DNA of 61,496 nucleotides from Firmicutes bacterium UBA5493 (lineage in GTDB: Bacteria; Bacillota; Limnochordia; Darwinibacteriales; Darwinibacteriaceae), in contig DIPH01000016.1 in NCBI GenBank assembly GCA_002424045.1, positions 133,189 through 194,684 on the forward strand. Reading direction: 5' to 3'. The position numbers and the translations under genes are program-made. Of the stretch, positions 26,151 to 34,713 are shown piece by piece (positions within the stretch are counted from its first letter, which is position 1; the number at the start of each line of letters is the position of its first letter). The notes under the pieces are model-generated. The model saw only the letters and a list, made by a program, of their open reading frames with translations. It ran no database searches and was not told the DNA's origin.

Positions 26151-28376
26151 GTGAGAAAGACGGATCGTTCCAAGAAGGGCCAACAGGAGGAAGTGCAGGG
26201 AGGTATTAGACCCAGGGAGGTCGTGGGCATTTTACTTCTGGCGTCTTCGGTTTTCTCCATTCTGGCTCTTTATGTGGATGCCACTGGCAAGGTTGGTGCC
26301 CAGCTTCGGTCCATTTTGCGCATGTGCTTTGGTGATTTGGCTGTCCTGTTTGCGCTACTATTCTTCCTGTTGTCAGTGCATGTTTTCCGGGGGAAAAAAT
26401 GGCCTCCTTCCATCCAACGAACGATAGGTTTGGGTCTCCTTGTTGTAGCGGTCGCCTTGGTGTTCCACATGCTGTATCACCGCGGTTACCAGTTTCCACC
26501 CAATCTCATGGAAGAAATCGGCTATGCCCGGCGGGGAGAGGGTGCCGGAATTTTCGGTGCAGTGGTTTTAGTTGCCAGTTACAATGCCTTTGGCATTCAT
26601 GGTTCCTATGTGTTGGTCGCGACCATGGTGTTGTTGGGTCTCATTTTTCTTTTTAAAATTTCCCTCCTTGATCTTGTGCGAACTGGTGCGAAGTATGTTT
26701 GGGAAGCAATCTGCCGTTTCTGGAATGGACAGGTTGACGGCTATCGCGAGTGGAAAGATGAGCGTAAACGCCGCCGTTTAGCAATGCAGACCGTCCAGGA
26801 AACGCCAGCTGACGCGCAGCCTGCCCCTGAACCTAAAAAGGCCCGGGCGAAACCGACAAAAAAAAAGAAAGCCTCCGATGAGCCAGATGGGCCAGAAAAG
26901 GAGCCCCAAAAAGCCCCTGAGCAAATGGTGCTCAATCTGCCCTCCAATGAGGGACTAGGTGCCTATACTTTACCACCCACCTATCTGTTAAAACAGTCTA
27001 GTTCACGAACGAAAAAGACGGAGGGCGTTCAATCGGACCTACTTGAAGAGACCTTGGCTAGTTTTGGTGTTGAGGCCAAAGTTGTTCATGTCAGCCAAGG
27101 CCCGGTTGTGACAAGATACGAGCTTCAACCAGCACCGGGAATTAAGGTGTCTAGAATAACGTCTTTAGCTGATGACCTGGCGCTGGCTCTAGCCGCGGAA
27201 GACGTCCGAATCGAAGCTCCGGTACCCGGCAAGCCTGTCGTTGGAATTGAGGTGCCTAACAAGGCGACGGAAGCGGTCTTGCTAAGGGATGTCCTAGAGA
27301 GCCAGGAGTTGATGGAGCATCAGTCTCCTGTGGCCCTGGCATTGGGCAAAGATATTGCAGGGAAACCGGTAATTGCTGACTTAAAAAAGTGGCTACATGT
27401 ATTGGTCGCTGGCTCCACCGGTTCGGGAAAGAGTGTGTGCTTAAACGCTATGATCTCAAGTCTCTTGTTTAGAGCGAGTCCCGAAGTCGTGAAACTCCTC
27501 ATGGTGGATCCCAAACGAGTGGAACTCTCGGGTTACGATGGCATACCACACTTGATTTCTCCGGTCGTGACGGATCCCAAAAAAGCAGCCGTGGCTTTGC
27601 GGTGGGCTGTTGGAGAAATGGAGCGGCGGTACCAGCTTTTTGCCGATTCTGGTGTTCGGAATATTGATATGTATCTAGAGGCGGCCAACGATAAAGATGC
27701 CGACCCAGAGAATCCGAAAGAGCATCTCCCCTACATTGTAATTATAGTGGACGAACTCGCTGACTTAATGATGGTTGCTGCTTCAGAAGTCGAAGATGCC
27801 ATATGCCGCCTGGCCCAGATGGCTCGGGCCGCAGGAATGTACCTCATTATCGCTACCCAGCGTCCGTCGGTGGATGTCATCACAGGCCTAATCAAGGCGA
27901 ATGTTCCTTCTCGGATTTCCTTTGCCGTGTCCAGTCAAGTAGACTCTCGCACGATCTTGGATATGGGGGGAGCCGAACGCCTGATTGGTAAGGGAGATAT
28001 GCTTTATTACCCCATAGGGGCCAACAAACCCGTCAGGGCGCAAGGCGCTTGGATTTCCGACAAGGAAGTTGAGACATTGGTCGAGTATTGGCGAAAACAA
28101 GGCGAGCCTGAGTATCAGGAGGCCGTTGTTGAAGGGAAAGTGGATGAGGTGTCACTGGACGATGGGGAAGACGATGAACTGCTACCTGATGCTATCCGCC
28201 TGGTGGTAGAGAATGGGCAGGCATCCATCTCCATGTTACAAAGGAGATTTCGCATTGGATATAGTCGCGCTGCACGCCTCATTGATGTGATGGAGGTGCG
28301 GGGCATTGTCGGTTCTTACCAAGGAAGCAAGCCCCGGGACGTACTAGTCGATAGCACAATTTTGGAGGAAAGGTGA
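26151..28376 (+). CDS. DNA translocase FtsK/SpoIIIE
   Basis: A septal DNA pump of 741 residues that moves chromosomes into the forespore or across the division septum. Four membrane helices occupy about residues 20-180. A basic, charged linker follows (KKARAKPTKKKK). The motor domain has Walker A AGSTGSGKSVCLNAM, Walker B YIVIIVDELADLMM and the ATQRPSVDVITG stretch. The C-terminal gamma winged helix reads DNA polarity (ASISMLQRRFRIGYSRAARLIDVME). As the only copy here in a sporulating genome it may serve as SpoIIIE. Confidence 0.96.
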   Translation: MRKTDRSKKGQQEEVQGGIRPREVVGILLLASSVFSILALYVDATGKVGAQLRSILRMCFGDLAVLFALLFFLLSVHVFRGKKWPPSIQRTIGLGLLVVAVALVFHMLYHRGYQFPPNLMEEIGYARRGEGAGIFGAVVLVASYNAFGIHGSYVLVATMVLLGLIFLFKISLLDLVRTGAKYVWEAICRFWNGQVDGYREWKDERKRRRLAMQTVQETPADAQPAPEPKKARAKPTKKKKASDEPDGPEKEPQKAPEQMVLNLPSNEGLGAYTLPPTYLLKQSSSRTKKTEGVQSDLLEETLASFGVEAKVVHVSQGPVVTRYELQPAPGIKVSRITSLADDLALALAAEDVRIEAPVPGKPVVGIEVPNKATEAVLLRDVLESQELMEHQSPVALALGKDIAGKPVIADLKKWLHVLVAGSTGSGKSVCLNAMISSLLFRASPEVVKLLMVDPKRVELSGYDGIPHLISPVVTDPKKAAVALRWAVGEMERRYQLFADSGVRNIDMYLEAANDKDADPENPKEHLPYIVIIVDELADLMMVAASEVEDAICRLAQMARAAGMYLIIATQRPSVDVITGLIKANVPSRISFAVSSQVDSRTILDMGGAERLIGKGDMLYYPIGANKPVRAQGAWISDKEVETLVEYWRKQGEPEYQEAVVEGKVDEVSLDDGEDDELLPDAIRLVVENGQASISMLQRRFRIGYSRAARLIDVMEVRGIVGSYQGSKPRDVLVDSTILEER

Positions 28377-28381
28377 GAAAA

Positions 28382-28762
28382 ATGATGGGATTGGGGACAC
28401 TGTTAGAGAAGGCGCGTCTAAAGCAAGGCTTGACTATTGAAGAAATGTCCGAACGCACCAAAATCAGGCCCCAGTTTCTTCAGGCCATCGAGGGAGAGAA
28501 CTATGATTTACTCCCCGGTGAAGCCTATGTAAAGCCTTTTATTCGAACCTATGCCAAGGCTCTTGGGCTCGAAGATGACATTTTAGGTGACATAGAGCAC
28601 CAAACACCGACGTCTGAGGAAATTCTGATGGAAATGGGCATTCGGGAACGTCGAGAGCGGGTAAGGAAAGCCCGACGGCGTCGCTTCGTTTTTCGTTTAG
28701 CTCTCGCAGTTGTGGTACTAGTTGGATCCCTATACTTAGTCTATAGGTTGATGAATGTTTAG
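28382..28762 (+). CDS. RodZ-like HTH membrane protein
   Basis: A 126-residue protein with an Xre-type helix-turn-helix of the HTH_25/RodZ kind (LLEKARLKQGLTIEEMSERTKIRPQFLQAIEGENYDLLPGEAYVKPFIRTYAKALGL). A basic stretch and a single C-terminal membrane helix follow (about residues 104-122). Full RodZ has a longer outer domain, which is missing here. RodZ links MreB to the membrane; this short form may do so or be a diverged regulator. It follows ftsK with overlapping signals; GTG at 28373 is an alternative start. Confidence 0.8.
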   Translation: MMGLGTLLEKARLKQGLTIEEMSERTKIRPQFLQAIEGENYDLLPGEAYVKPFIRTYAKALGLEDDILGDIEHQTPTSEEILMEMGIRERRERVRKARRRRFVFRLALAVVVLVGSLYLVYRLMNV

Positions 28763-28773
28763 GAGGAACAGCT

Positions 28774-29673
28774 TTGCAGGGACAAGATTACTTAATCCGG
28801 GCCATACTCGGTGATAACCAGGCGAGACTTTTTGCATTGAGAACAACCAATGTGGTGAAAGAGGCTGCATCAAGTCACAAGACGTTTCCTGTTGCCACTG
28901 CGGCACTAGGCCGCACACTCACCATGGGTTTAGTTCTAGGAACTATGTTGAAAGGTGAAGAGACTATTTCCATTCAGATAAAAGGTGATGGACCCTTATT
29001 GGGCATCGTAGTATCTGCCAACAGGCACGGCCTGGTAAAGGGCTATGTGGGTAATCCCCAGGTAGAATTACCCCCTAGTGAAGACGGAAAACTTGCCGTT
29101 GGCGAGGCGGTGGGAAAAGGCAACTTGCATGTCATTCGTGACTTGGGATTAAAAGAAGCATACCAGGGAACAGTCCCCTTGCAGACGGGAGAGATCGGGG
29201 AAGACTTTGCCTATTATTTTACCCATTCTGAGCAGACTCCGTCAGCTGTTGCTCTTGGCGTTCTTGTTGGGGTAGATGGTGTACCCATGGGCAGTGGTGG
29301 AATTGTGGTGCAACTTTTGCCTGATGCAGTCTTTGACCATGCGTTCATTGCCGCACTTGAAGAGTGCCTCACCCAAATGCCAGCCGTGAGTTCCCTCTTC
29401 TCGCAGGACCATACTGTGGAAAAAATCGTAGAATCGATTTTCTCGGGATTGCCTGTCCGGTTTATTGACAGGCAAGAGGTGAGGTTTCACTGTGATTGTT
29501 CCTGGCAACGTTTTGAACAAGCACTGATCACACTTGGCATGGAAGAACTGCAGGAATTGGTTGATCAGGGCGATCCCATTGAGACGATCTGTCACTTCTG
29601 TAATAAGCGTTATACCTTTTCCGTAGACCAGCTGAATGCCCTTTTAAAGGGGCTTGTAAACAGTCGGGAATAA
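28774..29673 (+). CDS. hslO: Redox-regulated chaperone Hsp33
   Basis: Hsp33 is a holdase activated by oxidation of a zinc-bound cysteine centre. The four ligands are present as CDC and CHFC near residues 235-270 of the 299-residue protein. The N-terminal core (LGRTLTMGLVLGTMLKGEETISIQIKGDGPLLGI) is well conserved. TTG follows AGGAGG after 7 bases. It is 11 bases after the RodZ-like gene. Its presence in a likely anaerobe fits protection from oxygen stress. Confidence 0.95.
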   Translation: MQGQDYLIRAILGDNQARLFALRTTNVVKEAASSHKTFPVATAALGRTLTMGLVLGTMLKGEETISIQIKGDGPLLGIVVSANRHGLVKGYVGNPQVELPPSEDGKLAVGEAVGKGNLHVIRDLGLKEAYQGTVPLQTGEIGEDFAYYFTHSEQTPSAVALGVLVGVDGVPMGSGGIVVQLLPDAVFDHAFIAALEECLTQMPAVSSLFSQDHTVEKIVESIFSGLPVRFIDRQEVRFHCDCSWQRFEQALITLGMEELQELVDQGDPIETICHFCNKRYTFSVDQLNALLKGLVNSRE

Positions 29674-29697
29674 ATGCATTCCCCTTCTGCATATAGT
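29668..29697 (+). promoter_or_regulatory. Sigma-E-like promoter of spoIIP
   Basis: GAATAAA (29668-29674) fits the sigma-E -35 consensus KMATAWW, and CATATAGT (29690-29697) fits the -10 CATACAHT at six of eight positions, 15 bases apart. It overlaps the end of hslO. The leader would be very short. Confidence 0.6.
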
Positions 29698-29718
29698 GTT
29701 GTGGAAGGGGGAATAGCA

Positions 29719-30498
29719 ATGGCGAGAATGGCAAGAAATGAAAAGAATGGACCTGGTCTTTTATTCATTGTAGTAACGCTGATTGTGGTGGCGGTGGTAG
29801 GTGCAAGATTCTTCGGTTTCATGCCTGGAGGTGGTGAGGAAGAGCCTCTTCCTCCACAAGTGAGGATCCATGACCCCCAGCCACCTGAGGGCGATGAGGA
29901 AGTGGACTTGACACCACGGGTGTTGGTTTTCCATAGTCACGCTTCGGAAAACTACAAACCAAACGATAGTCACGAACGGGGCTCCTTTGGTGATATTGTG
30001 CGGGTTGGTGAAGCCTTTGTTGCTGAATTGGCCAGTCTGGGTGTTTCGGCCATTCACGACAAGTCCATCCATGACCAGCCACGCTACAGCGAAGCCTTTA
30101 TCAACTCCGAGAAAAAGGCCAATGAATTACTGGCTGCAAATCCCAGTATTGGAATTATTTTGGATATTCATCGAGACGGTCTAGAGGACAAACCGGACGA
30201 CTATACCAAAGCCCGTGCGAATGGTGTGGATGCGGCCAAGATTCTCTTCGTTGTTGGAGATAAGGACAATAACCATCTGGAGGAAAATATCCAGTTCGCT
30301 CAAGCCATGAGTGATGCCATGGAAAAAGAATACCCCGGTGTAACGCGGGGTGTACGTGTGTTCAAATCGGACTATAGTGGAGAGCTCCATCCAAACAGTA
30401 TCATGGTTTTGGTAGGAGATTGGCGTGGTAATACCATGGAAGAAGCTGTTGCTTCGGCACGTCTTCTGGCTCGAGTTGTAGCAACATTCGTAAAGTGA
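29719..30498 (+). CDS. spoIIP: Stage II sporulation protein P, short form
   Basis: SpoIIP cuts peptidoglycan (amidase and endopeptidase) as part of the SpoIID-SpoIIM-SpoIIP engulfment machine. One membrane anchor lies at about residues 13-33, with a proline- and acid-rich spacer. The SpoIIP domain shows VLVFHSHASENYKP, ILDIHRDG, the FVVGDKDNNH stretch and HPNSIMVLVGD. The protein has 259 residues against about 400 in B. subtilis; the missing part is the N-terminal spacer domain. The ATG has GGAAGGGGG upstream. Confidence 0.92.
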   Translation: MARMARNEKNGPGLLFIVVTLIVVAVVGARFFGFMPGGGEEEPLPPQVRIHDPQPPEGDEEVDLTPRVLVFHSHASENYKPNDSHERGSFGDIVRVGEAFVAELASLGVSAIHDKSIHDQPRYSEAFINSEKKANELLAANPSIGIILDIHRDGLEDKPDDYTKARANGVDAAKILFVVGDKDNNHLEENIQFAQAMSDAMEKEYPGVTRGVRVFKSDYSGELHPNSIMVLVGDWRGNTMEEAVASARLLARVVATFVK

Positions 30499-30519
30499 CA
30501 GTAAGTGGGAGTGACATTC

Positions 30520-31872
30520 ATGAACCAGCACATACATCTAATTGGTATCGGCGGAACCGGCATGGGTCCCTTAGCTAAGGTTTTTCTGGAAATGGGCCAC
30601 ACCGTAAGCGGATCCGATCTTCAGCCTTCAGAGACCACCGATTACTTAGCTAAGCTAGGAGCTACGATATACTTTAACCATGCAGCTTCGAATGTCAATG
30701 GTGCCACGAGCGTGATTTATTCTAGTGCCATTCCCGTACAGAATCCAGAAATGGTAGCAGCCCGCAAAAACGGCCTGAATGTACTGCATCGATCGGAAGT
30801 TCTAGCACAGCTTCTCAACACCCGGCGTGGCATTGCAATTGGAGGTGCCCACGGAAAGACTACCATCACATCGATGTTGGCACTTTGCCTGGAAAACGCA
30901 GGGTTCGACCCTACGGTTTTAATTGGTGCTCACTTTGCACCCTTTGGTCCAGGGGCCAAGTATGGTCAGGGCCAGTTTGTGGTGGCCGAAGCTGATGAGA
31001 GTGATGGAAGCTTCTTACGTTATCGCCCTGAGGTGACAGTTGTCACCAGTATTGAGCCAGACCATTTGGAGAATTACAATGGGACCTTTGATTCTCTGAT
31101 CGACAGTTACCGCAGATTCTTGGGCAACTCCGAACCCTCAGGTTTGCGGCTCATCGGCATTGATGATGCGGTGGCTGCTTCAATAAGCTTAGAGTACGAC
31201 TGTGTTACCTATGGGTTTTCGCCTCGGGCCCAGTGGCGTGCTGAGGTGCTGAACTTAGACCAATACACATCGCGGTTTAGAGTGTATCGACAGGGCACTA
31301 TTTTTGGGGATTTTGAGCTGAATGTTCCTGGGCGCCATAACATTTCCAATGCCTTAGCTTGCTTAGTGGTAGCTAATTATGCGGGGCTCTCTATGTCGCA
31401 GATGCAGGCTGCACTCCGTCTGTTCACAGGTGCCCAACGACGGTTCCAGATGATCGGTTCCAAGAACGGGGCGATCATTGTGGATGATTATGCACATCAT
31501 CCCACAGAGATTGCCGCCACGATTAAAGCTGCCAGGGAGGGATGGCCTTCCAGGCAAATTGTTGCTGTCTTTCAGCCCCATCGCTATTCTCGTACGAAGC
31601 TTCTTTTTGATGATTTTTGTCGCTCGTTCAAAGAAGCCGACGTGGTAATTATTACAGACATTTATGCTCCCCCACCTGAGCAGGCGATTCCCGAAGTGAG
31701 TTCTTCGGCCTTAGCGGATCGAATTCGCGATCATAAGGGGCCGAAGAAAGTCTATCATATTCCCAAGCAAGAGGATGTGGCTCCTTTTCTCCAGGGATGG
31801 TTGACTGCAGGGGACTTAGTCTTGGTGATGGGTGCTGGTCCGATTTGGCGGGTCGCGAGAGACTTAATCTGA
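30520..31872 (+). CDS. murC: UDP-MurNAc-L-alanine ligase MurC
   Basis: MurC adds L-alanine to UDP-MurNAc, the first amino acid of the stem peptide. The Rossmann-like IHLIGIGGTGMGPLAKV, the ATP loop GGAHGKTTITSML, ADESDGSFLRYRPEVTVVTSIEPDHLENY, and VDDYAHHPTEI are diagnostic. It has 450 residues. It lies 9 kb from the murE-murA cluster, next to spoIIP. Its end overlaps the convergent yqhG-type gene by 9 bases, so no terminator can lie between the two genes. Confidence 0.96.
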   Translation: MNQHIHLIGIGGTGMGPLAKVFLEMGHTVSGSDLQPSETTDYLAKLGATIYFNHAASNVNGATSVIYSSAIPVQNPEMVAARKNGLNVLHRSEVLAQLLNTRRGIAIGGAHGKTTITSMLALCLENAGFDPTVLIGAHFAPFGPGAKYGQGQFVVAEADESDGSFLRYRPEVTVVTSIEPDHLENYNGTFDSLIDSYRRFLGNSEPSGLRLIGIDDAVAASISLEYDCVTYGFSPRAQWRAEVLNLDQYTSRFRVYRQGTIFGDFELNVPGRHNISNALACLVVANYAGLSMSQMQAALRLFTGAQRRFQMIGSKNGAIIVDDYAHHPTEIAATIKAAREGWPSRQIVAVFQPHRYSRTKLLFDDFCRSFKEADVVIITDIYAPPPEQAIPEVSSSALADRIRDHKGPKKVYHIPKQEDVAPFLQGWLTAGDLVLVMGAGPIWRVARDLI

Positions 31873-32754
31873 ATCCTGAAGATATTGATTGCCTATGGGA
31901 TCATACGTGAGATTCTTGCTCTTTTCCTTGCCATGTGTCTCAACCACTACAAGGCGATAGTGGAAAAGAGGAACCAAGAGGATGGCACCTCGTAAAGCGT
32001 CTATGCGCACGGCTGGGGCTAGACGCTGGTGTAGCTCTTGTTTCTTGGCCTTGAATTCTTCTGACTCCGTGCGGCCCTGGAAAAATTCGCGCAGTTTTTC
32101 TTCTTCAAGGGTAAGTTTATGTCGGGCCTCATAAGCCCAATTGTGATCACTTGCAGCCATAGTCTCGTGCAGGTGGGTTGTGGCATTGGCGAAAGCCTGT
32201 TTGAAACTACATTTTCGTTTACGCAATGTATCTTTAGGGACTTCACCAGCTTTGAGCAGGTGGTAGGGGAATGCAAATTTCAATACTTTACCAGAAGAGA
32301 GATCCACAACTACGGTGTGAATGCTCTCTTTTTTTTGGAGACCCCGGGCTTCCGCTAAGATCTCCAACTCTAAATACTGGGAATACTGAAGAGAACAGTT
32401 GACTACGTAAGCTCGCTCGACCGCGCCGAACCCACCCAAAATCTTTTTGCGAATACCAGGTTCATGGAAAAAGTGGTGGGGGATATGGGCTTGGCTCAGT
32501 ACGCCCTGCTTGCGGATGACCTGCAAAATACTATTTAGACGATAGCTACCATGGCAAATTAGGTCAGCTCCATATGTCTCTGCGGAGCGTTGATCGAAGG
32601 TAAACTGAAGTAGGCGCCCCTGGGCGCGCCATCCATCGAGTTCTTTCATTAACGCATCATCTGCCCGCACCTGCCATACTCCCTTGCGGATTTCCACTGG
32701 CTCTAAGTTGCAGAGTCTGAAAAAATCGAAAACGAGTTGCTGCATTGTTCGCAT
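31864..32754 (-). CDS. YqhG-family protein
   Basis: A 296-residue protein of the YqhG family, seen in Bacillus next to the helicase YqhH. Both genes are adjacent here too, 11 bases apart. The N-terminus MQQLVFDFFRLCNLEPVEIRKGVWQVRADDALMKELDGW is typical. Later stretches are charged, with a possible coiled coil near LTLEEEKLREFFQGRTESEEFKAKKQELHQRL. No enzymatic motif is apparent. ATG at 32754 follows AGAGGGGGG. Role unknown; a partner of the helicase is inferred from repeated adjacency. Confidence 0.8.
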   Translation of the reverse strand: MRTMQQLVFDFFRLCNLEPVEIRKGVWQVRADDALMKELDGWRAQGRLLQFTFDQRSAETYGADLICHGSYRLNSILQVIRKQGVLSQAHIPHHFFHEPGIRKKILGGFGAVERAYVVNCSLQYSQYLELEILAEARGLQKKESIHTVVVDLSSGKVLKFAFPYHLLKAGEVPKDTLRKRKCSFKQAFANATTHLHETMAASDHNWAYEARHKLTLEEEKLREFFQGRTESEEFKAKKQELHQRLAPAVRIDALRGAILLVPLFHYRLVVVETHGKEKSKNLTYDPIGNQYLQDSD

Positions 32755-32765
32755 TTTACCCCCCT

Positions 32766-34541
32766 CTAGAATAATTCCCATGTGGAGGTCTTGACTTCAG
32801 CCTGCCCCATGATGAAACGATCGCCGAAGTGATCCAATCGTTCTCTGATTTTCTCCTGCTCCTCGTGGGCTAAGAAAATTTCCATGATCTCACTTTCAAA
32901 GGTTTTTCCTAAATTTAGATGGAGCAGTATGGCATCGAGTTCGCCGATAATGGTTTCGAACATGTTGATTTTCTGGTGTAAGAGATACATGATGTGTTCT
33001 TCGATCGTGTCTTTGGTAAGGAGATTAAAGATGTGTACATCACGAGCTTGCCCTAGGCGATGTACACGCCCGATGCGTTGTTCAAGACGCATAGGGTTCC
33101 AGGGTAGGTCAAAGTTAACTACTTGATTACAGAACTGGAAGTTGAGTCCTTCGCCTCCTGATTCTGTGCTTACGAGGATTTGGGCCTCCTTCTGAAACAT
33201 GTGGCGGATCCACTGCTTTTTTCCTCGTGAAAGGGTACCGTCAAAGGCCAGTGTGCTGTAGCCAGCCTTTTCTAAACGGTAACGGATGTATTCTTGCGAA
33301 GCCTTATACTCGGTAAAGATGATGATTTTATCATCGAGCCCGCCCACGAGGCGTTCTAGAGCGTCACATTTAGTGTTTTGCTTCACATCCGCGAGATCTT
33401 TTAGCAAGTCTGCTACCTGCGTTAGCTGGTCTGGTTCCATGCTAACCATCATTTTTTCTAAGGTCAGGGCGGTGGCCAGAAACGTGGAACAAACTTCCCG
33501 TTGTAGAGTGATCAAAGGGAGGATGTTCTGCAATCCAGTTTGCCTACTTCTCTCCTTCACAAACTGCGTCACCCTATCATAGAGATTTTGCTCCTTCGGA
33601 GTTAGTGAAACCACGATGGGGTGAACGATGCGTCCCGTAAATCGGATTGTCCCTTCATCCCGCCTATTGCGCACCATCACCTGACTTAAGAGTACCTTTA
33701 GCTCCTGGGGGTTCTTTGGAGTTCGCTTGTCCATAATGAAACGGTCTTTAAAGGAGCGATAGCTACCAAGCTGTCCTGGTTTAATCAAAGCAATTAAGTT
33801 GTAGAGCTCTTTGAGGTCGTTTTGGATCGGCGTGGCCGTTAGCATAAGACAGTACTTTTTCTGGATGGAGTTTACGAAACGATAACTCAGGGTAGAGCTA
33901 TTTTTCAGTTTATGGGCTTCATCAATGATAATGAGATCATAGAGTATGTTTGTTATGTGGGAAGCATGGGGTTCCCGTTTGGCCGTATCCAAGGATGCAA
34001 TTAGGATATCCGAGTAAGCCCAGTCCCATTCACTGCGTTGAATGCCTGCATTGATTCCGAACTTTTCATAGAGCTCATGGTACCATTGCCACAAGAGGCT
34101 TGCTGGGGTAAGAATGAGTACTTTTTTTACCAAGCCGCGTAAGAGATACTCTTTCAGGATCAGTCCTGCCTCAATTGTCTTGCCCAAGCCCACCTCGTCG
34201 GCCAAAATTGCTTGGCCTTGCATGTCGAAGATGACGCGTTTGGCCGTCTGCAGTTGATGGTTGTAGGGTACAACGCCCACCTGTTTCCAGCGTTCCTTAA
34301 GGTATTCAACTGCCAGCAATTCTGTCGTCTGTTGCTGACTGACCATAAATTCATCGGCCTTTTTGGCTAGAGAGTACCAGGCCCAGGTGTCGAAGCGTTT
34401 GGCTCTCAGCTCGCTGACAATCTGCTTGAAGCCTCGTGCGAGGACTTCCCCGTTGTAGTCCTGCAAAGTCACCTCATGGAGTAGGACAGGGGTCTCCCTT
34501 TTTGTTTCAGCATTTGCGAAGTTAGGAAAAAACTGGTGCAA
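32766..34541 (-). CDS. SNF2-family DEAD/H helicase (YqhH-like)
   Basis: A 591-residue SWI2/SNF2 ATPase. Motif I is ILADEVGLGKTIEAGLI, motif II IIDEAHKLKN, motif III LTATPIQND, and motif VI the HRLGQ region QRIGRVHRLGQARDVHIF. It resembles bacterial YqhH and RapA-type remodelers, which act on nucleic-acid-protein complexes. TTG at 34541 lies 9 bases after AAGGAGG and is preferred over upstream starts in the frame. It is transcribed with the yqhG-type gene. Confidence 0.9.
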   Translation of the reverse strand: MHQFFPNFANAETKRETPVLLHEVTLQDYNGEVLARGFKQIVSELRAKRFDTWAWYSLAKKADEFMVSQQQTTELLAVEYLKERWKQVGVVPYNHQLQTAKRVIFDMQGQAILADEVGLGKTIEAGLILKEYLLRGLVKKVLILTPASLLWQWYHELYEKFGINAGIQRSEWDWAYSDILIASLDTAKREPHASHITNILYDLIIIDEAHKLKNSSTLSYRFVNSIQKKYCLMLTATPIQNDLKELYNLIALIKPGQLGSYRSFKDRFIMDKRTPKNPQELKVLLSQVMVRNRRDEGTIRFTGRIVHPIVVSLTPKEQNLYDRVTQFVKERSRQTGLQNILPLITLQREVCSTFLATALTLEKMMVSMEPDQLTQVADLLKDLADVKQNTKCDALERLVGGLDDKIIIFTEYKASQEYIRYRLEKAGYSTLAFDGTLSRGKKQWIRHMFQKEAQILVSTESGGEGLNFQFCNQVVNFDLPWNPMRLEQRIGRVHRLGQARDVHIFNLLTKDTIEEHIMYLLHQKINMFETIIGELDAILLHLNLGKTFESEIMEIFLAHEEQEKIRERLDHFGDRFIMGQAEVKTSTWELF

Positions 34542-34627
34542 TTGATTCGACCTCCTTAGACAAGCCTCCCCATTTGGTGCAGCTGTTATGAGCGGCATAA
34601 ATTGCGTGTTAATTCGAAACCCCTATC

Positions 34628-34668
34628 AGGTTCTTTTGGCAGGACAAAGGAGCTACGGGGTAGAACCT
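34628..34668. other. Compact three-way-junction fold before the binding-protein gene
   Basis: AGGTT (34628) pairs with AACCT (34664). Inside are two hairpins: CTTTTG/CAAAGG with a 6-base loop and CTAC/GTAG with loop GGG. All three helices nearly abut. It is 45 bases before the binding-protein start and 87 before the divergent helicase start. No known riboswitch was recognised. Confidence 0.35.
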
Positions 34669-34713
34669 AAGTGGGTACCATATTTCTGCCATTTAAAGGG
34701 GAACATTTAAGAA

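Noticed and set aside
30495..30545. Frameshift or fusion between spoIIP and murC
   Set aside because: Each gene is complete with its own start and stop and a normal spacing.
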